A stretch of 64,000 nt of DNA from Photobacterium kagoshimensis (GTDB taxonomy: Bacteria > Pseudomonadota > Gammaproteobacteria > Enterobacterales > Vibrionaceae), in NCBI RefSeq assembly GCF_050337045.1, contig NZ_JAKJSO010000013.1, positions 62,001-126,000 of the forward strand. The letters are read 5' to 3'. Below the pieces are notes generated by a model. The model searched no databases and was not told where the DNA came from. It saw only the letters and a program-made list of their open reading frames with translations. Positions 7,687-15,955 of this stretch are shown here, in pieces (the first letter of the stretch is position 1; every line of letters begins with the position of its first letter). Made by a program: the position numbers and the translations under genes.

Positions 7687-9369
7687 GTGAATATCGACGT
7701 TGCAGCTTTGCTTCACCAAAATGATATTTTGTTGCTCTTTGTTGTTCTTGCTGTTGGCTTAAGCGTCGGAAAAATCCGATTCGCTAATTTGCAATTAGGC
7801 AATTCTATTGGCGTTCTACTCGCCGCCCTTCTCCTCGGTAATGCAGGCTTTACCTTTAATACAGAAGCGTTAAATATTGGCTTTATGCTATTTATTTTTT
7901 GCGTGGGTATTGAAGCGGGCCCTAACTTTTTCGGTATCTTCTTTCGAGACGGAAAACACTACCTCTTATTAGCACTCGTCGTACTACTGACTTCGATTGC
8001 AATTACCATGACGATGGCTGAACAACTCAACCTTGGTGTTGGTTTAGCAACTGGCTTAATGGCAGGTTCACTCACCGCTACGCCTGTTCTGGTAGGTGCA
8101 AAAGATGCGCTGAATGGCGGGTTAGCTGGTATCACAGATAGCACAGCCATTCAGCAAATGGTTGATAGCTTGAGTGTGGGCTATGCAATGTCTTACCTTG
8201 TTGGTCTTGTTAGTTTAATTATGCTGGCGAAGCTGATGCCTAAACTGCAAAAGCAAAATCTGGCAGAGTCGTCCCAACAAATCGCGAAAGAACGGGGTAT
8301 TGGTGAAGTCGGCCAACGCAAAGTCTACTTACCGATAATTCGCGCTTACCGAGTTGGTCCAGAGCTGATTAACTGGATTGATGGTAAAAACCTACGAGAG
8401 CTAGGCATTTACCGCCAAACGGGTTGTTATATCGAGCGCGTACGTCGTAATGGCATTCTAGCGAACCCAGATGGTGATGCTATTTTGCAAGAAGGTGACG
8501 AGATTGCACTTGTGGGTTACCCCGACAGCCACGCACGATTAGACCCTAGCTTCCGTAACGGTAAAGAAGTCTTCGATCGTGACCTGCTTGATTTACGTAT
8601 TGTTGAAGAAGAAATCGTGGTTAAAAATGACAATATTGCAGGCAAGCGTTTATCTGATTTGAACTTATCAGAGTACGGCTGTTTCTTGAACCGTGTAGTA
8701 CGTGCGCAAATCGAAATGCCGATGGATCACAATATCTTGCTTGATAAAGGTGATATCTTGCAGGTTAGTGGCGAAAAAAGCCGCGTGTTAGGATTAGCTG
8801 AACGCATTGGTTTCATCTCAATTCACAGTCAAATTGCCGATCTTTTAGCATTCTGCTGCTTCTTCATTATCGGTATGCTAATCGGTAGCATTACCATGAC
8901 CTTTGGCCACATCGCCTTTGGTTTAGGGAGTGCGGCAGGTTTGTTGATTGCAGGTATTACACTGGGCTTCCTACGAGCTAACCACCCAACTTTTGGTTAT
9001 GTCCCACAAGGGGCGCTTAATATGACCAAAGATCTAGGCTTAATGGTTTTCATGGCAGGTATTGGTTTAAGTGCTGGTTCTAACCTGTTTGATTCTCTGT
9101 CTGAAGTTGGTTTTGCGGTGTTCGCGACTAGCATCATGGTGAGTGTGATCCCTGTTGTTGTCGCTTATCTGTTTGGTGCTTACGTGCTAAAAATGAACCG
9201 CGCCCTGCTGTTTGGCGCTATCATCGGTGCCCGCACCTGTGCACCAGCCATGGATATGATTAATGAGCACGCCCGCAGTACTATCCCAGCATTAGGTTAT
9301 GCAGGTACATACGCAATAGCTAACGTACTGCTAACTATCGCAGGTACACTGATCATGATCCTATATTAA
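7687..9369 (+). CDS. ybjL: YbjL/AspT-type putative transporter with TrkA-C domains
   Basis: A 560-residue inner-membrane protein of the aspartate:alanine antiporter superfamily (AspT/YidE/YbjL). Two homologous membrane halves, about residues 10-190 and 385-560, each have five or so transmembrane helices. They flank a cytoplasmic pair of RCK_C (TrkA-C) domains at about 200-375, visible as two repeats of the type GKNLRELGIY...GDEIALVGYPD and GKRLSDLNLSEYG...GDILQVSGEK. The substrate of YbjL is not established. The start is a GTG at 7687 (GTGAATATCGAC). An intrinsic terminator follows. The grxA-ybjL pairing is conserved with E. coli, which supports the identity. Confidence 0.9.
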   Translation: MNIDVAALLHQNDILLLFVVLAVGLSVGKIRFANLQLGNSIGVLLAALLLGNAGFTFNTEALNIGFMLFIFCVGIEAGPNFFGIFFRDGKHYLLLALVVLLTSIAITMTMAEQLNLGVGLATGLMAGSLTATPVLVGAKDALNGGLAGITDSTAIQQMVDSLSVGYAMSYLVGLVSLIMLAKLMPKLQKQNLAESSQQIAKERGIGEVGQRKVYLPIIRAYRVGPELINWIDGKNLRELGIYRQTGCYIERVRRNGILANPDGDAILQEGDEIALVGYPDSHARLDPSFRNGKEVFDRDLLDLRIVEEEIVVKNDNIAGKRLSDLNLSEYGCFLNRVVRAQIEMPMDHNILLDKGDILQVSGEKSRVLGLAERIGFISIHSQIADLLAFCCFFIIGMLIGSITMTFGHIAFGLGSAAGLLIAGITLGFLRANHPTFGYVPQGALNMTKDLGLMVFMAGIGLSAGSNLFDSLSEVGFAVFATSIMVSVIPVVVAYLFGAYVLKMNRALLFGAIIGARTCAPAMDMINEHARSTIPALGYAGTYAIANVLLTIAGTLIMILY

Positions 9370-9405
9370 GCGTCCGTAACTAAAACAAGACTTCAAACCA
9401 TAAAA

Positions 9406-9436
9406 GCAGCGCTCATACAAAGCGCTGTTTTTTTTT
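9406..9436 (+). terminator. intrinsic terminator after ybjL
   Basis: CAGCGCT-CATACAA-AGCGCTG followed by a run of nine T residues, about 40 nt after the stop codon. Confidence 0.92.
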
Positions 9437-9717
9437 GGTGGTCACATTTTATAAGTGCGGCATTGGTATAAGTCAGCCCCTATTCAGTCATATTCGTTAC
9501 ACTCTTATGCTTCGAACACAACCCATGTACGTAACGGCCTCGTCGATAACATGTGCTTTTTCGTTCATTTAAGTGTCACTCGTGACAATTTAGACTCTAT
9601 GTTCGGGCGCTGAATCAGAAAACCTTGAGTTAGTCACAGATTTACCATCTTGATATTCGCAAGGTTCTCATCTATTCAGTATATTCAATGAAATACATTT
9701 ATCTGGGTACTCATATT
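9437..9717. other. promoter region of the PhoP/PhoQ-like operon
   Basis: About 280 bp without genes. I looked for a PhoP box (two GTTTA half sites spaced by five) and found no clear one. Confidence 0.4.
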
Positions 9718-10392
9718 ATGCGAATTCTTATCGTCGAGGATGATTCAATCCTCAGTCATCACCTTAAATCCCAGCTTACCGAATTAGGTAATCAAGTTCA
9801 GTGTGCCGATACCGCAGAAGAAGGTCTATTCTTCGCAAAAAATTACCCTAACGACATCGCAATTGTCGATATTGGCTTACCAGACCGAGACGGCATCAGC
9901 TTAATCAAAGATATGCGAAAACAAGGCTTACGACTGCCAATTTTGATCTTAACAGCCCGTTCAAACTGGCAAGACAAGGTAACAGGCCTAGAAGCTGGTG
10001 CTGATGATTATTTAGTGAAACCCTTCCAAAAAGAAGAAATGGTGGCGCGTTTAAGCGCGCTTGTTCGCCGTAGTGCTGGTTTTGTTAAGCCGGAAATGTC
10101 TGCAGGACAAATTCGGGTAGATTTACTCGCTAAACAAGTCTTTATTGATGAGAACCCACTTGAGCTAACAGCCTTCGAATATGACTTGCTTGAGTATCTG
10201 ATGCGCCATAGCCGCCAAGTTGTTTCTAAGCAGCGCTTATTGGATGTGCTTTACGAAGACCAAGAAGGCGATCCAAACACAATCGAAGTTATGATCAGCC
10301 GTTTACGTAAAAAAATCGTCAAAGCTGGCCAAGATAACCCTATTTCAACCATTCGTGGTCAAGGGTATATTTTTGAGCTGCACGCTCAATGA
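9718..10392 (+). CDS. PhoP-like response regulator, OmpR family
   Basis: About 224 residues. The N-terminal receiver domain (about 1-115) has the acidic pair in VEDD, the phospho-acceptor Asp in AIVDIGLPDRDG, the Thr in LTARS and the Lys in LVKPF. The C-terminal winged helix (about 125-222) ends in the OmpR-type SRLRKKI...TIRGQGY. I prefer the ATG at 9718 (MRILIVEDD) over the in-frame ATG at 9688, because it gives the standard receiver start. The stop overlaps the kinase start by four bases (ATGA), so the two are translationally coupled. The kinase is PhoQ-like, which makes a PhoP-like role probable, but the stimulus is not shown. Confidence 0.9.
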   Translation: MRILIVEDDSILSHHLKSQLTELGNQVQCADTAEEGLFFAKNYPNDIAIVDIGLPDRDGISLIKDMRKQGLRLPILILTARSNWQDKVTGLEAGADDYLVKPFQKEEMVARLSALVRRSAGFVKPEMSAGQIRVDLLAKQVFIDENPLELTAFEYDLLEYLMRHSRQVVSKQRLLDVLYEDQEGDPNTIEVMISRLRKKIVKAGQDNPISTIRGQGYIFELHAQ

Positions 10393-11735
10393 GTAATATT
10401 ATTCAACCTCGATTACGCCGCCGAGTACTCGTTACTTCGGTGGCCATTATTGTCTTAATAACCTCTGCACTCGCAGGGGTTATTAACCAACTTTACACCC
10501 AAAGCTATATTGCCGCTTACTCATCAGATCTCGCAACCCAAATGCCAATGGTGGTTGCTCAGCTTAATCGTGCTGGTTTGATCAAAGATGTGGATAAATG
10601 GATTCAATCTATAGACCCGTCTAAAACAGACTATATGTCTGTAGTGTGTAACCAAAAATCGGAAACGGTTTGGTTATCCGACGATGCCAAAGATGCCAAG
10701 CTCAGTAATATTTGTGAAGATGTGCCAGATGAACTGTTTGCCCCGAATCTGATCCAAAACAGCGAAGGCGTTAACTTTATTGTCTCGAACTTTGGTACTG
10801 AACATAAAGAAGATGGCAATACATTCCGCCTTGTTGTTCTCCGTTCTGGGGACGATTACGCATCGGCTTTATCGCAACTCCATAAGCGCACCACCTTTTA
10901 CCTCGGCCTGTTTGTACTGATCGCCGTTGCCTTTTTGATTGCCGCATTCCATTGGAGCTTCCAGCCCTTACGCAAACTAGCAAACCAGTTAGACCAAATG
11001 ACCGAATCAAAGCGTGAGGCCTTAGATCAAGACTACCCCATGGAGTTACAAGAAGTCACATCAGCATTAAACCGTTTAATTCGTATTACTGAAGACCAAA
11101 AAGGTCGCTACCGTCATGCCATGGATGACTTAGCTCATAGTTTAAAAACGCGCTTAGCTGCAACCAACGCTTTGCTTGATGATAAAGAACTCACCCGTAA
11201 CATGCTTAATCAGCGTGTAATGGAACAGATTAGCCAAATGGATGAGTTAGTTCAATATCAACTTAAACGCGCCATGATGGGCCAGCAAGGTCTACAGAAA
11301 GCCATGACCGAGTTAAAACCGACTATCGACAGTTTCCAACGCTTATTAAGCAAAGTTTACGGCGATAAAGAAGTGAACTTGATCTACAACTTTAAACCGA
11401 ATATGAAGCTGCCTATTAACCGTAATGACTTGATGGAGCTGCTCGGCAACTTGTTAGAAAATGCCTACCGCTTCTGTATCAGTACAGTACAGGTGAGTGT
11501 CAAGGAGCATGCAGACCATTACATCATCATGATTGAAGATGATGGCCCTGGTGTAAACGATAAGATGCGTGAGGCTATCTTCCAGCGTGGGGTGCGTGCC
11601 GATCAACTCAACCCAGGGCAAGGCATTGGGTTATCTGTCTGCCATGAATTAGTCGACAGTTACCAAGGCCGTATTCATGTACAAACATCGAAGCTTGAAG
11701 GCGCTGCGTTTATTATTCGGTTACCTAAACACTAG
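10389..11735 (+). CDS. PhoQ-like sensor histidine kinase
   Basis: A 448-residue inner-membrane kinase. Transmembrane helices lie at about 13-33 and 168-188, enclosing a periplasmic sensor of about 135 residues with two cysteines (Cys87, Cys109). HAMP-like sequence follows. The H-box DLAHSLKTRLAATNALL (His250) matches the PhoQ-specific DLTHSLKTPLA pattern rather than the common HELRTPL. The ATPase N-box is NLLENAYRFC, with G-boxes DDGPGV and GQGIGLS. It overlaps the response regulator gene by four bases. PhoQ proteins sense divalent cations, cationic peptides or acidity. The periplasmic domain here is too diverged for me to say which. Confidence 0.88.
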   Translation: MSNIIQPRLRRRVLVTSVAIIVLITSALAGVINQLYTQSYIAAYSSDLATQMPMVVAQLNRAGLIKDVDKWIQSIDPSKTDYMSVVCNQKSETVWLSDDAKDAKLSNICEDVPDELFAPNLIQNSEGVNFIVSNFGTEHKEDGNTFRLVVLRSGDDYASALSQLHKRTTFYLGLFVLIAVAFLIAAFHWSFQPLRKLANQLDQMTESKREALDQDYPMELQEVTSALNRLIRITEDQKGRYRHAMDDLAHSLKTRLAATNALLDDKELTRNMLNQRVMEQISQMDELVQYQLKRAMMGQQGLQKAMTELKPTIDSFQRLLSKVYGDKEVNLIYNFKPNMKLPINRNDLMELLGNLLENAYRFCISTVQVSVKEHADHYIIMIEDDGPGVNDKMREAIFQRGVRADQLNPGQGIGLSVCHELVDSYQGRIHVQTSKLEGAAFIIRLPKH

Positions 11736-11792
11736 CGCTATAAGCATGAATTATGGGCTAGATACGCTTTAATACTGCCCATCACAGGCATA

Positions 11793-11830
11793 AAAAAACC
11801 GCCCTTCAATTTAATATTGGGGCGGTTTTT
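11793..11830. terminator. bidirectional intrinsic terminator
   Basis: AAAAACCGCCC and GGGCGGTTTTT arms with a loop of about 15 nt. It lies between the convergent phoQ-like gene and fabV and can serve both. Confidence 0.88.
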
Positions 11831-11847
11831 CTTATCTGCAAATCGGG

Positions 11848-13050
11848 TTAGATGTCTTGAACATCAAACTCAACAAGCGTTGCAACGTCAGCTTCGTAGT
11901 CAATAGACTCAATACCAAAGCCAAATAGTTTCAAGAATTCATCTTTATATTCTTGGTAATCTGCAACTTCGAATAGGTTTTCGTTAGTAACAGTCGACCA
12001 TAGATCACGGCAATGCTTTTGAATATCTTCACGTAGTTCCCAGTCATCTAGACGAAGGCGGTTCTCAGCATCTACTTCAGGTGCTGTACCATCTTCTTTA
12101 TAAAGACGCTGTGTGAACATGCGGTGGATCTGCTGCATACACCCTTCGTGTACACCTTCTTCACGCATTTTCTTGAATACCATTGCGATGTACAGTGGCA
12201 TAACAGGAATTGCAGAACTCGCCTGCGTAACAACACTCTTAAGTACCGCAACGTTGGCAGAGCCACCCGTTGTTGCTAGTTTGTCGTTAAGTGCTGTTGC
12301 TGCGCGGTCTAGGTCCATCTTCGCTTGGCCTAGTGCACCGTGCCAGTAGATTGGCCACGTAATTTCAGTACCGATGTAGCTGTAAGCTACGGTTTTACAA
12401 CCGTCAGCCAGTACACCAGCTTCAGATAGTGCGTTGATCCATAGTTCCCAATCTTCGCCACCCATCACAGTAACAGTATCAGCAACTTCTTGCTCAGTTG
12501 CAGGTTCAATGCTTGCTTCAATTAATACGTCTTTGTTGGTATCAACCGCTGTTGCTGTGTACGTTTCGCCCATAGGCTTCAACGTAGAGCGAATAACTTC
12601 ACCCGTTTCTGGCATTTTACGTACTGGCGATGCCAGTGAGTAAACAACCATATCAATTTGACCAAGGTCTTCTTTGATCAAATCAATTGTTTTTTGTTTT
12701 GCTTCATGAGAGAAAGCGTCGCCATTCAAGCTCTTAGAGTAAAGGCCTTCTTCTTTCGCTAGCTTATCGAATGCTGCTGAGTTGTACCAACCTGCTGTAC
12801 CTGGCTTTTTCTCTGTACCGGCTTTTTCAAAGAACACACCAATAGTCGATGCGCCACCACCGAATGCCGCAGCAATACGTGATGATAGACCGTAACCACT
12901 TGATGAACCAACGACTAATACACGCTTAGGTGCATTGGCAATTGGGCCTTGTGCTTTAGTGTAAGCAATTTGCTCTTTGACGTTTTCTTCACAACCCACT
13001 GGGTGCGTTGTTGTACAAATAAATCCACGAATTCTAGGTTTGATGATCAT
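11848..13050 (-). CDS. fabV: enoyl-ACP reductase FabV (NADH)
   Basis: A 400-residue FabV, the exact length usual for the family. It reduces trans-2-enoyl-ACP in the last step of fatty-acid elongation and is far less triclosan-sensitive than FabI. A Rossmann fold starts after residue 40 with the loop VVGSSSGYGLSSRIAAAFGG. The short-chain-dehydrogenase-like active site has the wide spacing typical of FabV: Tyr, eight residues, Lys in YWHGALGQAK. I chose the ATG at 13050 (MIIKPRIRGFIC), because AAGGGA lies at good spacing. A TTG two codons upstream would extend it without support. It is monocistronic. Confidence 0.97.
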   Translation of the reverse strand: MIIKPRIRGFICTTTHPVGCEENVKEQIAYTKAQGPIANAPKRVLVVGSSSGYGLSSRIAAAFGGGASTIGVFFEKAGTEKKPGTAGWYNSAAFDKLAKEEGLYSKSLNGDAFSHEAKQKTIDLIKEDLGQIDMVVYSLASPVRKMPETGEVIRSTLKPMGETYTATAVDTNKDVLIEASIEPATEQEVADTVTVMGGEDWELWINALSEAGVLADGCKTVAYSYIGTEITWPIYWHGALGQAKMDLDRAATALNDKLATTGGSANVAVLKSVVTQASSAIPVMPLYIAMVFKKMREEGVHEGCMQQIHRMFTQRLYKEDGTAPEVDAENRLRLDDWELREDIQKHCRDLWSTVTNENLFEVADYQEYKDEFLKLFGFGIESIDYEADVATLVEFDVQDI

Positions 13051-13372
13051 CTTCAACTTCCCTTACATAATTGCCAGTAAGGATAAAAGGTTACTGACAT
13101 TTTCGCATTACATTTATAGTCGAAATTGCTAAAAATCACAGTGGTTGGAGGTGTTATCGCAGCAAATTGACACTTTAAATACCTTTTAACACCTTAATAT
13201 TAATGGCATGTACACCTATTCGTACAGTTTATCATCAGGTTGAATGTCATTACCCTTTAGTGAGTATTTGTGTAAATCATCGCCTAATACCACATAAAAA
13301 AGCTGACTCAATTCTGAGCCAGCTTTTTATAATCAGCAATACTGCACTATCGCATATGCTTCAGCCGTTAAA
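13051..13372. other. fabV promoter region and chemoreceptor 3' region
   Basis: About 320 bp. The right end holds the chemoreceptor terminator (13296-13328); the rest is the AT-rich upstream region of fabV. Confidence 0.5.
13296..13328 (-). terminator. terminator of the chemoreceptor gene
   Basis: AAAAAGCTG-A-CTCA loop TGAG-C-CAGCTTTTT: a nine-pair stem with one mismatch and A/T runs on both sides, about 45 nt downstream of the chemoreceptor stop. Confidence 0.85.
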
Positions 13373-15457
13373 CTAAAACTTAAAGTGACTGATTTTCTCG
13401 CTAACGTCCTTCGTATAGCCAGAGACTTTCTCACACTCTTGTTGAGACAGTTGAGACCCTTCACCGATTTCTTCGGCTGCATCATTAATTGCAACAATGC
13501 TGCGGTTAACCTCCTCGGTAACTGCCGCTTGTTCCTCTGCTGCACTGGCAATTTGATGGGCCATGTCTTGAATTTTGTCGCTTTGTACGCTGACTTCATT
13601 CAATGCTTTAACCGCTTCTTCTGCATGAGACATACACAAGTTACTCAATTCTCTATTCTTCTGCATCGTTTCCACGGCTTGCTTACTGCTACCACGTAAA
13701 GCATCAATCATCAGCTGAATTTCATCTGTTGAATCAGATGTTTTCGTTGCAAGGTTACGAACTTCATCAGCAACAACGGCAAATCCCCGCCCTTGCCCAC
13801 CCGCACGAGCGGCTTCAATCGCAGCATTCAAAGCTAACAAGTTCGTTTGTTCAGAAATATTGCGTATGACATCTAAGATACTGCCAATGCCGTTACTCTG
13901 TACTTCGAGCTGCTCTATCACCTCTGTTGCCTCAACAACATTCTGCGCTAAATTTCGTAAACCATTGGCATTCGCTTCAACAACTTGCTGTCCTTGATTC
14001 ACCGAGTGCTGCGTGAGTGACGCCGCATCAGCCGTTTCTTGCGCATTATCCGAGACACTGTGCGCAGTCGAAGACATTTCATTGGTAGCTGTTACTACTT
14101 GCTCAATTTCTTGGCGCTGCGCCAAAATATTCGTTTGACCTTGTGATGCCACCGCTGCCGTTGCCGATACACTTTCTGTCAGTGAATCAACTGACCCCGC
14201 AATATCACTAACAATACCTCGCACGTCACCAATAAAGGTATTCAAATGCTTGGCAAGTTGGCCGGTTTCATCCTTACGGTTAATATCTATAAATTGTGTT
14301 AAGTCTCCACCTGATTGTGTTAGTGCTTTCACTCGTGTCACTAACACACTTATAGGTGCAACAATCGATAGTGATACAAACCATATCAAAATAAGCCCTA
14401 TCAAGCCTGCAATTGAGCCGACTATCATTTGTCCCGTCAGGTTATCTGAAAATCGTTTAACAACGGTATCAACAATGGCTTGTGCATTCGCAAGCGCTAA
14501 ATCTTCAGGGACAATAACGATAACCTCCCACTGTGTCTGCGTACCACTCGTTTCGAACCCTGCCGTCGCAATGAGATCGTTACCATTAATAATGGTTTCT
14601 CCAACTTGTCGAGACAGTAATAATTTATTCAGTGATGTAGTAGCAAAGTTTTTACCAATATTAGATGGATCTGCACTATCAGCACTAATTATACCGAGTG
14701 AACTCAAAATAATAACGCGAGAGTTACCACTTAATATGTTCGTCGACGTCGTTTTAGCTAAGGATTGTAAAAATGCCAGGGAATAATCCGCACCAAACAT
14801 ACCAACAAACTCACCGTCACGTAAAATAGGCGCAACAAATGAACTCATTAACGTCGAAACACCTTGAATTGTGTAACTAGCAGGGTCAATAACACATGGT
14901 TTTTTCTTTTCCATCGGGCATAAGTACCACTCGGAGTCACGGACACCCGTTGATGTGACATTACGGTTGTAATAAGGATATGTTTCCTCTAATACAATAT
15001 CACCCGATGGAGAACGATTATAGTAAGGACTAAATGAACCATTTGGTTGAGAGTATGGGTCATTAATATAATTATTAGATTGCCCATTAAATTTATTATG
15101 TTCCCAGCCAGAGTAAATACCAATAATACTATCCTGATTCTTAATGGTATTACCTAGCAATGTAATTAAGCCATCTCTTGATATTTTAGGGTCGGTACCA
15201 CTGAATGCTGACGAGTAACTACTAACAAGATCTATTGCTTCATTAAATTCAGCATTGATTTTATTTGCTTCAACTTGCGCAGATAAACTGAGTTGCTCCA
15301 TCAAAGCACTTTCAGCATCCGTTAAAATAAGCACTTCTAATTCATCAAGTAAATCTTTTCCACTAAAATGGCTGTACCCTGCCATTGCTAACGTTACGGT
15401 TAACAAACTCGCGCCACCAAACAACATTAAATGTTGTTTAATACTGGAGAACTGCAT
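13373..15457 (-). CDS. methyl-accepting chemotaxis protein with dCache sensor
   Basis: About 694 residues from the ATG at 15457, which has AAAGGGA before it; an in-frame start 20 codons upstream lacks that signal. Transmembrane helices lie at about 8-28 and 343-366. They enclose a large periplasmic double-Cache sensor, with the membrane-distal pocket region around GIYSGWEHN and the motif FVAPILRDGEFVGMFGADYS. HAMP follows at about 367-420, then the cytoplasmic signalling hairpin with the highly conserved tip (EQTNLLALNAAIEAARAGGQ, GRGFAVVADEVRNLA). It ends in a short tail without the NWETF CheR-binding pentapeptide. The ligand is unknown; dCache sensors often bind amino acids or carboxylates. 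Confidence 0.93.
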   Translation of the reverse strand: MQFSSIKQHLMLFGGASLLTVTLAMAGYSHFSGKDLLDELEVLILTDAESALMEQLSLSAQVEANKINAEFNEAIDLVSSYSSAFSGTDPKISRDGLITLLGNTIKNQDSIIGIYSGWEHNKFNGQSNNYINDPYSQPNGSFSPYYNRSPSGDIVLEETYPYYNRNVTSTGVRDSEWYLCPMEKKKPCVIDPASYTIQGVSTLMSSFVAPILRDGEFVGMFGADYSLAFLQSLAKTTSTNILSGNSRVIILSSLGIISADSADPSNIGKNFATTSLNKLLLSRQVGETIINGNDLIATAGFETSGTQTQWEVIVIVPEDLALANAQAIVDTVVKRFSDNLTGQMIVGSIAGLIGLILIWFVSLSIVAPISVLVTRVKALTQSGGDLTQFIDINRKDETGQLAKHLNTFIGDVRGIVSDIAGSVDSLTESVSATAAVASQGQTNILAQRQEIEQVVTATNEMSSTAHSVSDNAQETADAASLTQHSVNQGQQVVEANANGLRNLAQNVVEATEVIEQLEVQSNGIGSILDVIRNISEQTNLLALNAAIEAARAGGQGRGFAVVADEVRNLATKTSDSTDEIQLMIDALRGSSKQAVETMQKNRELSNLCMSHAEEAVKALNEVSVQSDKIQDMAHQIASAAEEQAAVTEEVNRSIVAINDAAEEIGEGSQLSQQECEKVSGYTKDVSEKISHFKF

Positions 15458-15955
15458 ATCAATCCCTTTACTAATTTCATTTTTATTAACGTAAAAACAA
15501 TGAATAAATATTCCCACTGTTTAATTTCATTCTAAAACAAAAAATATCACCCTCCTTTCATTCTGAAAATAAAAATAAGAGCAATATTTTTCTTTGTTAA
15601 AAACCTAGCACAAGGATATATTTCGAACAAAACACTTTTGTCATATAAATATAAACAGGATATTTTTGACCCATGCATTCTAATATGGAATTAATATTTG
15701 TTAAGCCACCCAGAATCAAACTTGTTAGTTGTTAATAATGACTAACACCATTGTTATTAGTTATAATTAATTAACTCAATATGTTTCACATATTAAACGC
15801 TATAAACAGCATCAATGTAAAAAACTATTAATTCATAAAGAATTAAACTTGCATAACGCCAGCATATTATTCGAAGTAACTTTATCTACAATAAAAAACA
15901 CCACGCTTTTGCGTGGTGTCTTCATTCTTCAATCGTTTGATTAACTAGTGTACCA
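15458..15955. other. very AT-rich intergenic region upstream of the chemoreceptor
   Basis: About 500 bp, strongly AT-rich, with TTAGTTATTAATAA-like near-repeats around 15715-15775 (for example TTAGTTGTTAATAATGACTAA). It holds the chemoreceptor promoter and, at the right end, the terminator of the acyl-CoA dehydrogenase gene. No coding region is apparent. The composition would suit H-NS binding, but that is inference. Confidence 0.5.
15893..15919 (-). terminator. intrinsic terminator of the acyl-CoA dehydrogenase gene
   Basis: ACACCACGC-TTTT-GCGTGGTGT. On the minus strand the stem is followed by TTTTTTATTG. It lies about 37 nt past the stop codon. Confidence 0.9.

Noticed and set aside
9437..9717. 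PhoP box upstream of the PhoP-like gene
   Set aside because: No pair of GTTTA-type half sites at the right spacing could be found.
13333..13599. 88-codon minus-strand frame at the 3' end of the chemoreceptor gene
   Set aside because: It is a shadow frame of the conserved chemoreceptor signalling domain.
14250..14786. 178-codon plus-strand frame
   Set aside because: Antisense to the chemoreceptor periplasmic and HAMP region, which is clearly the coding strand.
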